Source: Bidens hawaiensis (lineage: Eukaryota; Streptophyta; Magnoliopsida; Asterales; Asteraceae). From it: a stretch of DNA of 64,000 nucleotides. The notes under the pieces are model-generated. The model worked only from the letters and a program-made list of their open reading frames with translations, was not told the DNA's origin and did no database searches. The stretch is taken from contig JAIQDT010001733.1 in NCBI GenBank assembly GCA_021521415.1, forward strand, positions 515,029-579,028, in the 5' to 3' direction. Position numbers and translations under genes: made by a program. This document shows positions 1 through 11,525 of the stretch, piece by piece. Within the stretch, counting starts at the first letter, position 1, and each line of letters opens with the position of its first letter.

Positions 1-1788
1 ATGGATCCTATACTTCCAATAAAGTATATCTAATACTAGGAATTCATGCATAAAGTAGGTTTATCACATGAAGTGTCATGAATGCATATATTATATATCT
101 ATATATCTGATATACTAGGTATACATGCATGAACCCTGTGAACTTTATCTTTAACTAATTCAAGGGTCTAATACTCAAATATAGTGTGAAAAGGGTAAGT
201 AAACTGGTTATTCTCAACCTAGGCCCGGTAAAGTGGGCTTGGGCCCAATATAATTGCCCCATCATGTTTTGACTTCTTTTTCAGTTTTTCTTAATATGAG
301 ACAGACCGATGATGATGTTTTCATCTTGCATGGATTTAGCCTAAACCGGCTCGACCTGACCCGTTAAATTAATTGACTCAGAACCCGACTTGAAGCGACT
401 CGAAAACTTATGTCTGATACTATGATATTGGAGTATCTAAAAACAGTGACACCACTGGATTTATGATTCTCTTTTAATGGTAGATTTAAATCAAGCTCAG
501 AGATTTAAATGCACAAATAGGTTAATATGGATTTATTACTTGGAAGGTTGGAAAGTAATTAGCTTGCTAACATAATATCTCGGTTAAACCATAATGGCTG
601 ATCGTTTTTTTCTCAATAGAGTTCAAATGTTAACCATCAATTGAACAATAGCGTACTTGTTATATATAATCACCTATACATGTTACATTTACCGTTAAAA
701 CCACATCAAAGATTTTATATCATAATGTCATAAAGTGTCTAAAAATGGCATTTGAGATTAAAAAAGAAACAACACATAATTAGGCATGCAATATTATATG
801 GTGCATCAAATAAAACAAATGGATAACAATAAAATTAAGATTAAAATTGATTAGAGTATTCTTATATTTGTTTGATGATATGGTTTATTCTATGCATATT
901 TGAAATGCGGACAAGAAACAGAATCTATAAATGCAAGGTACAATTACACTTGCACCAAATGCATAAAGTAGGTTTACAAGGTTGTTGAAGCCTACCTTAT
1001 CAATAATCCTAATGCATATGCTTGAAGACTCTCATTTCATCGTGTTTGTAGCCTTGCTTGGCATTTTTAAATTTCTAATGTTTCTTTATATTATAATCAC
1101 ATCATCAATAAAAGTTGTCAAACAATAAAAATTCACCTCTACCTTCTCTACGTTGACGTTGTATGTGTCGCTCTGTATCTACATCCTCGGATTCTACCTC
1201 CTCTAGCTGCCGATGAGGTGGGTCAAAACTAGATAACATTGCGGCTCATCTTTGCCAGCTAACTCGTCTTTGGAGGCCTCGTAAGTTATCTCTAATATTG
1301 GCATTAAAACAACAATTATAAATGATGTGATTAAAAAGAAAATCATGGTTGCTATACACCAATGGACTAAGCAGAAGACACATTCAAGGCTTAAATGGCT
1401 CGCCGATTGTCTAGGCGTAGAAAGGGCGCTTGTCTTAGACCAAAAAGGCACGGTAAATAAATAAAAACATACATACATAAAAAGTTAACGCCTAATATCA
1501 GTTTCTAGCCTTGAATTCATTTACAAGCGCTAGCAGTTTGGAAGTTTCATTCGCTTCAAGAACCGCATTTCAATCATAAGACATTGTATGCTTTCAAGGA
1601 GGCAAATATGAGTCGAATAAAACACAAATGAATACAAGAAACATAAAATTTTTTTTAACGGTAAAAGTAAATGGATATATAAGACTCCCAACCAAATTTT
1701 AGAATACTTATTTTATTCAAGTGATTCACCATGATTAAAAGTTTAAACCTGATCTTGGTTAATTATCTTTAAGATTAAAAAATAGAAT
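1..1788. other. AT-rich intergenic spacer
   Basis: I see no convincing gene here. The stretch is AT-rich with short open frames lacking recognisable domains. Around 320-400 there is a degenerate segment rich in GACCC/CCGAC words that recurs elsewhere in the window (near 48,670 and 59,650) and looks like old transposon debris. Confidence 0.5.
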
Positions 1789-1861
1789 TTCCATTACCGG
1801 GACTTGAACCCAGGTCTCTCGGGTGAGAGCCAAGTATCCTAACCAACTAGACTACAACGGA
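1789..1861 (-). tRNA. tRNA-Glu (CTC), partly decayed copy
   Basis: Read on the minus strand, 73 nt fold as a tRNA with anticodon CTC in a CTCTCAC loop, an intact TTCAAGT T-loop, and A and B box promoter sequences. A run of six T residues on the minus strand follows just downstream and could terminate RNA polymerase III. Compared with the copy at 5,066-5,138, four positions are changed, all C to T on the sense strand. Each turns a G-C pair into a G-U pair (two in the acceptor stem, one in the anticodon stem, one in the T stem). It can still be drawn as a cloverleaf, but the stems are weakened. It may be a pseudogene or a poorly used gene. Confidence 0.85.
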
Positions 1862-3823
1862 ATTTGTGATCTTTCACATATACAAGTTATTTATTAGTTG
1901 TTTTAAATAGCGCACTTCGATATATTAATTTAGTAAATTTGTTATCGTTTTATTTATTTATTATTTTTTTTGGAGGGTTAAGTGTGTTGTAAAAATAATT
2001 TTAATATATTTTATAAGATTATTATAAATACAACGATATGAATCTTTAGATTAAAAAGATTTCCTTACTTATCCTTAAAAATATTTGCAAGTTAGTTACA
2101 CTTAAATCTTTCTTTTGGTATTTTTCTTGAGGTATCAGCATCTCAGTACTAAGAAAAGATTACAGCTATAACACCCTTGTTATGTTTTTCAAACTGTATT
2201 TTTATTTACATTTTGTTAAATTTAACTTTTAAAACCATGATCTCATAGTTTTTTTTGGGTCACACTGATATTGCTAGATCAAACGTCTGTTAGTTGTGGA
2301 CTTACAACATATTGAAATTCTAAGCTTATAAAAACTATAGGAAAGATGGTAAAAATTATATATTAAAAAAAAGCTGTTAAATATTTTTACAAAAAAATGA
2401 TATAATTTCGATATAAAATCAGAAAATGTCATCTAGCCACACTTTACCATGTAAGCAAGTTTGGATGGTTTGAACATGATTCATGAACATCCAAATTCAT
2501 AATCTCATGGATTAGAAACTAAAAGTCCTTAGAGCTACCATAACTTAACTTGCTAAGAGTGAGATTTTATTAGGCAACAACTTAACGCTAATACAAGCAT
2601 AAATCCCATGCAAGCATATCAAGTATAAAACATAGTAACAAAAGAAAAAGGGTTAGAAAGAGCATCTGATGATTTGAAGAATAAATAAAAGTAATATTTT
2701 AAAGTTGTAATAACCGTGTTCTAAATACATTAAAGTTTAATAATCAACATATAGACGCCCATATCTTCGGTCCTTCAATTTTCTAACGACTTTCAGTGGC
2801 TCATAGTTGCAAAATAAATAATTAACATATATCCATCAATATCGATTACAATATTTAAAAAAATACATTATAACGATGAAGGAAAATTGTTTATTGGAAC
2901 TGAGTGCATATGCTAGCAAGGTATCTATAAAGTGATTAGGCAAGTCTAGTCACTAGAATATTTTGTTTACTGGTGTCATCCTGTTTCCGCCATTGAATGC
3001 CCAAAAATTTGTACCGGTTCAGGTTGTGTCACTAAAGTTCCAAACACTGTACATTTTGTGATCAAGAAATAGATAATTACATAAACAATGTCGTGATTCA
3101 ACCTTTTTTCCTTTTGGACGGCAAGCCAATCTACTCCTATATAGACCACACATACATGTATCTTGCAGGATTTGAACCATCCATCCCTCTTGATAGAGCA
3201 GACAAAATGGTGATTCAACTAATGTTAAAAGCTTAAATAAATTATAAAAACCTACAAATTATGTTATTCAAGTCCGGTTAGATTATCTTTTTAGTTGGTA
3301 AATTGTTAGTAAGTGATTTTAAATTTTGATTTATTAGATACCCATTTGCTTTAATCATAACTATAATTCTGAAGTTATTAAATATTTGTCATGGAGTTAC
3401 CCAATGGTTCTGACATCTTGTTACAAGAAACCTTAAACGCCTCCTCAACAGCATCCCTGTTAACCAAGTTGTTGCAAATGTTTACAAAGGTTGACATGTG
3501 CCCCAAGACATATTCATTTATCAAACCACAATGCTTCTCAAATAACTCAACCTTCAATGAAAAAGAAAATCTCATTTAGTATAACAATCACATTATACAA
3601 GTGCAAAACTTAAAAGTAAAAACCATAAGGTAAGGGTGTCTTCGGTCCTTTCAGTTGGAAATCCCGGGTCAAACCTCTAACTACGGTTTAAGAAAAATAC
3701 ATAAAGAATCTTATGTATTTCAAACTGGCCGACTTGCTTCGGTTAAGATAGTTTTATTGGTTTGCTAAAACCCCTTGACTATATGTTTGTTTAAGTAAGA
3801 CATACTGTAGATTTATAGCATTT
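1862..3823. other. AT-rich intergenic spacer
   Basis: No supportable gene. Short open frames near 2,976-3,218 and 3,378-3,579 have no recognisable motif and overlap on opposite strands. The composition is strongly AT-rich. Confidence 0.45.
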
Positions 3824-4674
3824 TCATTCATCCACTAGAGGTAGCCCGGGATCTCTAACTGGATGGATGAGTTTAAACGTCGGATTACGAGGTGCTCCAA
3901 AAAGAAGCAAATCAATCACTCTAAAGACTGAGTTTAAACGTCTCATATACGTTAACATCTCTCGTATCTCCTCATCAAATTTGGATCTTTCTGATATTGA
4001 TGACGTCTTGATCTGCATACATATGCATAAAAAGTGTGAAAACATCATTGTAGAGAGTTTACTATTGAGTTATTATTATCATTTGATTCACCATTTATCT
4101 TTAAGTTTGTTTGTCGTTAATTGTTTTATCTCTAGTTTGAATACAAGGATTGCACACAAAATTAAGTTGTGTATTTATAAACGATCTAGTTTACAAACAA
4201 AAGTAAATAAGCAATAACTTATAAAGGCTACATGGAAACGAAATAACTAGTACACGACTTACCATTAAAGCATATACGAAAAACTACCCAACGAATGGCG
4301 AAAGAAAATAAAAATTAAACCATGATCCAAAAAAAAACTAAGTAAACAACACAAGTCATAGCCCGAGAACCGAACCGTTTTTACACTTTTTGAATTCTTT
4401 TAAGAGCTGGCATCTATATTATTCAATTCACTAAAACAGTTTTCCCGTTCTTTTGAATTCTTTCACATCATAACATCTATCTACGTTAGAAACCAACGAA
4501 ACAATTTAGATTACTTACACGCTCCCACAAGTCGAGAAGATGAGTGTTTCCTTGTTTTATTAATCTAGTCACATTAGCCAAATAAACTTGTTCATCTATT
4601 TGGTCAGGAACCACTTCTTCTAGTGCTTCCAATCTTGTTCCGTTTACAATATGCTCATCTAATGTTTGATTCAT
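3824..4674 (-). CDS. possible small two-exon gene of unknown function
   Basis: I do not recognise a family. Two minus-strand open frames join in phase. The first runs from an ATG at 4,674 and reads an acidic segment (LEALEEVVPDQIDEQVYLAN) to a GTAAGT donor at 4,518. An acceptor CAG at 4,015-4,013 then opens a second frame (FDEEIREMLTYMRRLNSVFR) that ends with a TAA at 3,824-3,826. The joined product would be about 114 residues, mostly helical and charged, with no signal peptide or membrane segment visible. The evidence is the phase match, the good donor, and protein-like composition. It could also be a fragment of a decayed larger gene or chance open frames. Confidence 0.25.
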
Positions 4675-5065
4675 ATCCACCGTGACCAAAGCCAAGATAG
4701 AGTACAATAAGCAAGCATATGATACGAGATATTGCCATTGAAGCCAACAATAGTGTTATGAACAAAAAGAAACGTAACACGACCTGTTATGAGTATTCAA
4801 GATCAGAAATCCTAAATTTATAGTTTTTGAATCAAATTGGGAAACAAGATACGTATAATCTGTCTAAAATTTATAATATTTAATCACCTCCAAATTAGTA
4901 GAAACCTACAAGATTATATTCAAAAGGTGGATAGGGCTTGTATAATCAAATTCTGAAGGTGATCGAAAATAAAAAGTTTAGCTTTAGGCCTAAAAATCAC
5001 TTTGTTTCCCCTTAAATAATATTTAAAACCTAAAAGAAATAATTTGTTATGATGACTAAAAAGAA
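4675..5065. other. intergenic spacer upstream of tRNA-Glu 3' end
   Basis: AT-rich sequence with no gene I can support. The open frame overlapping 4,920-5,123 on the minus strand is only a reading of the tRNA-Glu gene and its flank. Confidence 0.5.
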
Positions 5066-5138
5066 TTCCGTTGCCGGGACTTGAACCCGGGTCTCTCGGG
5101 TGAGAGCCGAGTATCCTAACCAACTAGACTACAACGGA
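5066..5138 (-). tRNA. tRNA-Glu (CTC)
   Basis: A complete minus-strand cloverleaf of 73 nt. It has a 7-bp acceptor stem (TCCGTTG with CAACGGA), D arm with AGTTGGT, anticodon CTC in the loop CTCTCAC, a 5-bp fully paired anticodon stem, and a T arm with TTCAAGT loop and CCGGG/CCCGG stem. The A and B boxes lie within these arms. A T-run (five T on the minus strand, just left of the gene) provides an RNA polymerase III terminator. It decodes GAG in cytosolic translation. No intron is present, and no CCA is encoded, as is normal for nuclear tRNA genes. Confidence 0.95.
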
Positions 5139-5257
5139 TTTTGTTTATTTGCATGTACTACACATATATAACAACTTTTATGTCATTTTGATGAAACAAC
5201 TTATTGAAAAAGATAATTTCTAATCACATTTGACGAAACAGTTATATTAAAGAGTAA

Positions 5258-5393
5258 GGGGTGTTTGAGATTCCTTATTTTACCTCCTTTATAACTTTTC
5301 TTTCTCACATCAAAAGCAATCTCAAACACCTTATTAATTTTTAAAAAGTTAATAAGTTATAAGTTGATGAAACTAATCAATCCAAACACCCCC
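5258..5393. mobile_element. Tourist-like MITE
   Basis: A 136-bp element bounded by inverted repeats starting GGGGTGTTTG at the left end and the complementary CAAACACCCC at the right end, with about 14 of 15 terminal positions matching. It is flanked by TAA on both sides (5,255-5,257 and 5,394-5,396). The TIR start and the 3-bp TAA target duplication are typical of Tourist/PIF-Harbinger MITEs. It has no coding capacity. A second internal inverted word (GGTGTTTGAGATT against AATCTCAAACACC) adds further foldback potential. Confidence 0.65.
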
Positions 5394-5540
5394 TAAAAGC
5401 TTGAAGAGAAAAACGGTTTCACTTAAACTAAGTTAACCCATTTTGCCTCATACAAATAATAATTATACACCCATGGTAAGGCAAATATGCAAATACATGA
5501 CAAGAAATGGATTTTGAAGTCACTAGGTCCAAGAGAGTTA

Positions 5541-5835
5541 AGTTTTTTTTATTTCTAGTAGCTATCTATAAAAGTGAAAAATGAAGGATGGGAAAATTAG
5601 CTCCAACTTCAAAGCATTGGCTTTAAATATGGTTGCATTCATATACTTCTGAATAACCCACCAAGTACAAAATAATATACCTTCTAGGATTACTTTCTTG
5701 TTCTTTGGTATTGGACATTGATCAATCCAGGCATGAAAAGCATGTGGGTTCATAATGTTCGGATTTGGTGATTGCAACCAAGTAATAATCGACTTCCAAA
5801 CTACAAAAAGCAACTCGACGATTGGTAAATAATGT
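5541..5835 (-). mobile_element. LINE fragment (C-terminal tail of reverse transcriptase ORF)
   Basis: A minus-strand frame (5,813 to 5,562) reads as the tail that follows the zinc-binding domain in plant L1-type LINE proteins, including WITW-like and LEGILFCTWWVIQKYMNATI residues of the pattern typical of that tail. A run of eight T on the plus strand at about 5,541-5,548 would be the poly(A) end of a minus-strand insertion. It is severely 5'-truncated. Identification rests on remembered family patterns only. Confidence 0.5.
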
Positions 5836-6288
5836 TGAGTATATGAATGCTTTAAATCGACTTCTTCTCAATGTTTTTTTCCTTATTGGATATGAATCTG
5901 TTTACGACACCAACTAACTTTATCCGGTCTTTGTGAATATTGTTGCATTCATCAAACTGTCAACTACTAATAGCCTCGGGACTTCAATTATTTAAGAATC
6001 TGTTTTCTTATGAAGTTTGCATAATTGCATTTTGAACAATTGATTTTTTCTTAACACCTATCCCATGTATATATCTTGGGATAGCTTTACTGCTTTAGAA
6101 TACCTTGTAGACCTGTATTTATTCATGAATCATAACAAATCCGATCATGTTTTTCTAGTCGACATATGTGTATACACTAATATAAATTAATAAAGTACGT
6201 ATATATATTCATCTTATTTCCACACGATATGATTTATTGCATAAGCAAGTACATGTTAATATCCAAATCATGAAATTTTGTAAATGAA
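5836..6288. other. intergenic, 3' side of the small heat-shock-like gene
   Basis: AT-rich spacer that should contain the 3' UTR of the minus-strand gene ending at 6,289. No other gene seen. Confidence 0.45.
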
Positions 6289-6945
6289 TCAATCTTTGTT
6301 AGTCTTCACATATGAAATCCAGTAGTTATACGCAATATAAACACTAAAAGCCACAATCGCAACAAAGCCAGCATTCACTATGACTCGAGTAAGTGTTTTA
6401 GATTTCAAAACTTGATCTACTCTTGTCTTGATATCAGGAATGGCATTTTTCTCATTTGTATTGACGTTATCACTTTGACCATCTTGGGGTGATGACGTCG
6501 CAACTACAGAAGGCTGTTTTGACATGGAAGGCCGTGCTACAACTTTTTTGGGCAAGGTAACACGAAGGAAACCTTGAGAGAATTTGGCATGAATATTATT
6601 TGAGTCATAATCTTTTGCAACCTTTACTTCTTTTAGGAACCGAATTCTTCTTTTACCTTCTGCAACCTTTTCTCCACTGATCTTTAAAAGCCCAGTATTG
6701 CTTATCTGGATTCTTAGCTGTTCTTTCTTGAATTCTTTAACATGCAAGAAAGATAGGAAATTTGATAAAACAATTACTCAATAGTTGTTTATGTAATCGT
6801 GCTTATCAAACAAACTAACAAGTGTACCTGGTAGATGGATCACTAATACGTCTTGTGCATCCTCATATTGCCATGTGCTAAGCGGGTCAATGTCATCGTA
6901 AGTTAGTAAGGTTTGTAAAGAGGTACCCTTTGGTTTTGAGTCCAT
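6289..6945 (-). CDS. HSP20-like protein with C-terminal membrane anchor (RTM2-like)
   Basis: Two exons on the minus strand, 6,945-6,828 and 6,734-6,289, with a GT-AG intron of 93 nt and matching phase, give a 187-residue protein. Residues about 15-105 form an alpha-crystallin domain (WQYEDAQDVLVIHLPEF near the start, GFLRVTLPK at 94-102). A linker rich in Ser, Asp and Asn follows. A hydrophobic segment at about 157-178 (VIVNAGFVAIVAFSVYIAYN) and a short Lys-containing tail suggest tail anchoring, probably in ER or another endomembrane. This layout is that of RESTRICTED TEV MOVEMENT 2 and related plant proteins, some of which limit viral movement; whether this one does is unknown. It is shorter than Arabidopsis RTM2. 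The start is the ATG 39 codons before the intron, with a TATA box 70 bp upstream. Another small tail-anchored HSP20-like protein remains possible. Confidence 0.75.
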
Positions 6946-7012
6946 AACGATTTAACTAATAAAAATACAACAAATAGTTGAAAAGATAATTAAATTTTCA
7001 TTTGATGAATTT

Positions 7013-7022
7013 GCTTTTATAG
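7013..7022 (-). promoter_or_regulatory. TATA box of the RTM2-like gene
   Basis: CTATAAAAGC on the minus strand lies about 70 bp upstream of the ATG at 6,945. This is a normal distance for a plant core promoter with a short 5' UTR. Confidence 0.5.
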
Positions 7023-8084
7023 TAGTAATATGAATCATGGGTGTTATTCCTTTTCTAATTGTGTTGGTTTCTTGGCTTTGCTTTGCTTTGTCTTTCAAAG
7101 ATTCCAGTGAAAGCAAGGCATGGCTTGAAATAGAAATAAATGGAAGGATCTCGGAACATGCAATGGAATAACTTTCAGGGGTCTATGACAGCCTTGGATT
7201 TTTTTATGTTGTTTTAATTTACAAAGTGATATGCACATTCAAACTTAGCCTAACAACCCCATGTTCCAACAAGATCAGATAAAACAACTCCGTCTAAGTT
7301 ACTAAGTAGAATGTCACACTATATAGGTTTGTTATATGTTTCTTCTTCGTTTATTTCTATCGAAGTTGATATAGTGTACTCATATTATTTTGTGAAAGTA
7401 TTTCATTAACATTTTTTATATTTACTAAGTACGACCTATTTCACCTATTAGAATCACTAGTAATCCGTATCAATCCATCCCTTGGTAAATTAACCAAAGT
7501 TAAAAAAGATTTGTTTGAAATTATGGATGACTGGTTACGTATAGACCATTCATTTTTTGCAGGTGGTCGACATATTGCTCTTTTCTTGTGCTTATTTCAC
7601 CATGGGGGGTTGGTTCATGGGTACAACCTTTATAACTTCATGGTACATTCCTGGATTGCTCGGTTCCTATTTGAAAGACTACAAAGTCTTAACTGTCACA
7701 GACTCACAGCTTCTATTTCATTTAATAATTTAATACAATCGTTGTTATTACTATGGGGTCCTAAAACACAATAAAATTTTACTCGTTGATGTCAATTAGG
7801 AGGTATGTGGTGTTTTTGGACTAATAAATACTAAATGGCCAAGCAATAAAATAAAATAAATTAACTGTTTTTAGTTAATTAAAAGACAAGGCATAAAATG
7901 CATGTATGATGATTAAAATAAGATAAAAGCAAGTGTGGTCCACCGTCCAACTAAGCTCAATATCTGGAGGCCTAAGATCTCGAGACATGAAAACCAACAA
8001 TCAGATATATTTGACCAAAATTAAAGACGACATACTTGCATCAAGCAAGAACGTGTTTAGATTTTTGTGTATTTTTATAAGAGG
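7023..8084. other. intergenic spacer and upstream region of the RTM2-like gene
   Basis: Nothing recognisable. The plus-strand open frame at 7,511-7,774 has no domain and lies in low-complexity context. Confidence 0.45.
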
Positions 8085-8501
8085 TTATTATTATTATTAT
8101 TATATAGAATAATTTAGAACTTTGGTGCCGCAAAGTTTTCATCGGGCCACTTTATGGCACCTTATTAGTGGTATTTTTTTTGTTTTAGTTCCGGTCCGTA
8201 ACGTACGTGACAAAAATTGACCGAAAAACAATTTTGTTTTTTGTTTGTTTCAGTTCTGGTATCATAATGAACGTGACGACAACCGACCAGATTCGCGTAA
8301 ACTCACCACGTTTTGTTTTAGTTCTACTAGCGTAACGAAAATCAACCGAATGCTAATTTTTTTAGTTTTGGTACCGTCACAAATGTGATGGAAACCAACC
8401 GAATTCTCGTGGAGTGACCACCTCAATGCCTAGGATCAATAACGGTTGGGTTTTACGAACAATCGAGTTTTTCCCACCGACGCCACTCCATTGGTCCACC
8501 T

Positions 8502-8564
<63 letters not shown>

Positions 8565-8711
8565 TAGTTTCGGTACAATAACAACGTAACCGAAACCGAC
8601 CAAATTTGTGTCGACTTACCGTCTCAACGCTTGAGACCGATAACACTTGGGTTTTATCACCACCCGAGTTTTACCGACCTGCTCAGCACAACACGCTGGG
8701 TAAAACACTAG
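8085..8711 (+). mobile_element. possible non-autonomous Helitron (3' end)
   Basis: The segment contains several diverged copies of a roughly 100-bp word (TTTTAGTTCCGGT... CGTAACG... GACCGA). It ends with an inverted repeat GTTTTACC/GGTAAAAC at 8,668-8,675 and 8,699-8,706, then CTAG at 8,708-8,711 followed by T. A hairpin just before a CTRR end with a T after it is the Helitron 3' signature. I could not define the 5' TC end. The left limit given is only where the repeat words begin. Confidence 0.35.
8504..8559. repeat. (AT)n microsatellite
   Basis: About 28 uninterrupted AT dinucleotides inside the Helitron-like segment. Confidence 0.95.
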
Positions 8712-9676
8712 TTTATATATAAGACAAATTCAAAAGATACAATCAATTTACTTCTATGTATAATTACAGAACCAGAATTCTTAAATAGAGAACTAAAAGT
8801 GAATTCGGTACATAGAAAAAATATTTGTATGCATGAGGTTGATCCGTAAGGGTAAAAAGAATACGGCTAAAATGAGCTCCAAAATACTGACGAATGTAAA
8901 TGAAAAAAGTTAAGGTATAGCATAGGTTAATTTTTTTTCAAGGATAGAAGATACATAAATTGAAAAAGACAAAAAGTTTCACTAAAAATTTACTTCGTCA
9001 AGAAAGTTGAAGAATTGTAAAGCTATCTGTCACCTATGATAGATCCGCCCATGCTCCAAAACGACACTCACAATGGAGAAAACATAGCAAAACTATCACA
9101 TATGTGTCTAAGAGCATTTACATTGAGGTCTGTATATCCTTATTTTCAAAAAAAATGCATAGAAAAAAAAATATAGAAGATAATTAAAAACTACTACAAT
9201 GGATTTTATATAATAGTGAAAATTTTAGAAAATATCGAAGTACACCTTTATATTTAGAGACTCGTAAAGTAAAATTCTATATATTTAGAGACTCGTAAAG
9301 TAAAATTCTATATGTTCTGAGTGCTTTAAATAAATACGTTTGATGATTTAAAATGTAGCGGTTAAATTTCCTCTATAATATTTCCATAAATATAATAAAT
9401 TACATTTTTTTCTAGCTTTATCTAGGGATAAGCAATAACCAAACCATTAACCGAAATGAATTAATTGAAAATCAAGTGTTGGTTTTTTATTTTCACCCTT
9501 GATTAACCAAACTGAACAATTGATTTTGGTTGTTAACCGAACCAAAAACGGACAAACTAACTGAATAACCACACCATTTAACCGACTGATTAATTCGGTT
9601 CAGACTACCATTGACTTTATGATTCAATAACATAAGAGTGATGGTTAAGACTTGAGATCTTATGGTATTGGGTTCG
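8712..9676. other. AT-rich spacer with small duplications
   Basis: No gene. A 31-bp word around 9,255-9,315 is repeated twice in tandem. From 9,420 to 9,610 the sequence is rich in AACCGAAC-like words on both strands, which is typical of old degenerate transposon debris. Confidence 0.45.
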
Positions 9677-10136
9677 AAACCTGTAAGGCCCCGTTACCGG
9701 TAACCCTACTTTCGTGTTGGATTTACTCATAAACACAGTTCTAAATATCAGAGTTAATTAAAACATTTACGCGGAATATAAAACTTTCATAAAACATTAC
9801 AATATTTCATAACTTGTCTCAAAACGTCATTTGTCTTTCACATTAAAACATTAAAATTAAAACATCGTAAGTCTTCAGATGCCAGGCTCTTATTCTTCTG
9901 CCATGTGTCCCCGCTCAAGCCAGCTGTCTCATCCTACTCACCTGCGTGCATACTAAAAGTCAGCTACGCTGAGTGAGTTCTAGTTAATCACATAATCATA
10001 CAATACATTCTTTACACTTCATACTTAACCTCTTAACTTTCTTTCATACACACTTAAGTGCTTTTACTTTCATTTTTACCTTCATACTTTCTTTACATAC
10101 ATAATCATACGTTTTAAAGAGCCTTTCGCCCTATAA

Positions 10137-10585
10137 CCTCACAGATATTATAAGGGTCTGGTCCCTAGTTTTCGAATATTAGAAGGGTTTGATTCCCTAA
10201 CATCACAGATATTATAAGGGTCTGGTCCCTACCATCACAGATATTATAAGGGTCTGGTCCCTAGTTTCGAATATTAGAAGGGTTCGATTCCCTAACATCA
10301 CAGATATTATAAGGGTCTGGTCCCTAACATCACAGATATTATAAGGGTCTGATCCCTAGTTTTCGAATATTAGTAGGGTTCGATTCCCTCTTCGTTCCAT
10401 ACATTATACCCCGAGTATTTTTTTAGGGCTCGGTACCCTTTTCGTAACCATACAACCATACATCATACCTCGAGTATTATTAGGGCTCGGTACCCTTTTC
10501 GTAACCATACAACCATACATCATACCTCGAGTATTATTAGGGCTCGGTACCCCTTTTCGTAACCATACGACCATACATCATTATT
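10137..10585. repeat. two adjacent tandem-repeat arrays in the solo LTR
   Basis: The first array alternates units of the form CAGATATTATAAGGGTCTGG and CGAATATTAGAAGGGTTTG to about 10,390. The second, to about 10,585, has three copies of a roughly 62-bp unit with GAGTATT...AGGGCTCGGTACCC. Both arrays share the core 'ATATTA..AGGG' and may have grown from one ancestral unit. Confidence 0.8.
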
Positions 10586-10969
10586 TCCTTCTTTTATTAT
10601 CTCTATCACGTTCATACGCATAAGCATTCATATTATACTTACCTTATACATAGCATTACAACCTGACAGTACGTGCAATATCCGAAGATCGTTCACGTAC
10701 CATCAAGCAATCATTCTTACATAACACATATATCACATAGGGCATACACTTATCACTTAGGATAAATGTATTAACAACACATCAAGTATGCACACAGCCC
10801 CGAAAACATAACAAGGAATGGGGCTAGGAACTCACCTGAACACGGTTACGTTCACCGTTAATCGTAATTCCTTTCTTCAGTTGTGCACGGCTGACTGTAT
10901 AACAAGTATACGTATCAATTAACTATCACTTCTCATAATGTATGTCTATCTTTATATGACCCACAACGA

Positions 10970-11062
10970 ACGGGGGTCCGGGGGCAGCGCCCCTGGCAGC
11001 GGGGTCTAGGGGCGGCAGCCCCTAGCAGGGTCCAAGGGGCAGAGCCCCTGGCTGGGGTCGAG
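10970..11062. repeat. GC-rich inverted words in the solo LTR
   Basis: Three successive GC-rich palindromic words (GGGGCAGCGCCCC, GGGGCGGCAGCCCC, GGGGCAGAGCCCC) within 90 bp, each able to form a short hairpin. Such words are common in plant LTRs close to the transcribed region. They stand out strongly from the AT-rich surroundings. Confidence 0.7.
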
Positions 11063-11151
11063 CTGCCAGGTCAGCTTGGAAAAATTTTATTTCCATTAAC
11101 TGTCTTAACACATTTTTCATTAGATTTTTAGTTTACTTCCTAATCGAACTT

Positions 11152-11525
11152 GGCTTTAGGCGAAGTTAAACCTTAGGCGAACTTAGCTTTAGGCGAAGTT
11201 AAACCTTAGGCGAACTTAGCTTTAGGCGAAGTTAAACCTTAGGTGAACTTAGCTTTAGGCGAAGTTGTCATCAGGCGAACTTGGCTTTAGGCGAAGTTGT
11301 CATCAGGCGAACTTGGCTTGAGGCGAAGTTGTCATCAAGCGAACTTGGCCTCAGGCGAAGTTGTCATCAGGCGAACTTGGCCTCAGGCGAAGTTGTCATC
11401 AGGCGAACTTAGCTTGCAGGCGAAGTTCATCAGGCGAACTTAGCTTGCAGGCGAAGTTCATCGCTTTGAAGGCGAAGTTGCCCAGATGCAGGCGAAGTTG
11501 CCCAGATGCAGGCGAAGTTGCCCAG
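11152..11525. repeat. GGCGAA(C/G)TT minisatellite in the solo LTR
   Basis: More than 15 units built on AGGCGAACTTAGCTT and AGGCGAAGTT, first as a roughly 36-bp alternating dimer and later as shorter monomers with CCCAGATGC spacers. The unit alternates CGAACTT and CGAAGTT, so successive units are near-inverted. Confidence 0.85.

Noticed and set aside
3867..4217. Plus-strand 116-codon frame
   Set aside because: It overlaps the antisense two-exon candidate, has a low-complexity hydrophobic tail, and no motif supports it.
4920..5123. Minus-strand frame with RDPGSSPG
   Set aside because: This is a tRNA-Glu gene read as protein, a common false ORF.
8377..8646. 89-codon minus-strand frame with a long Ile-Tyr run
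   Set aside because: The run is the translated (AT)n microsatellite in a Helitron-like segment.
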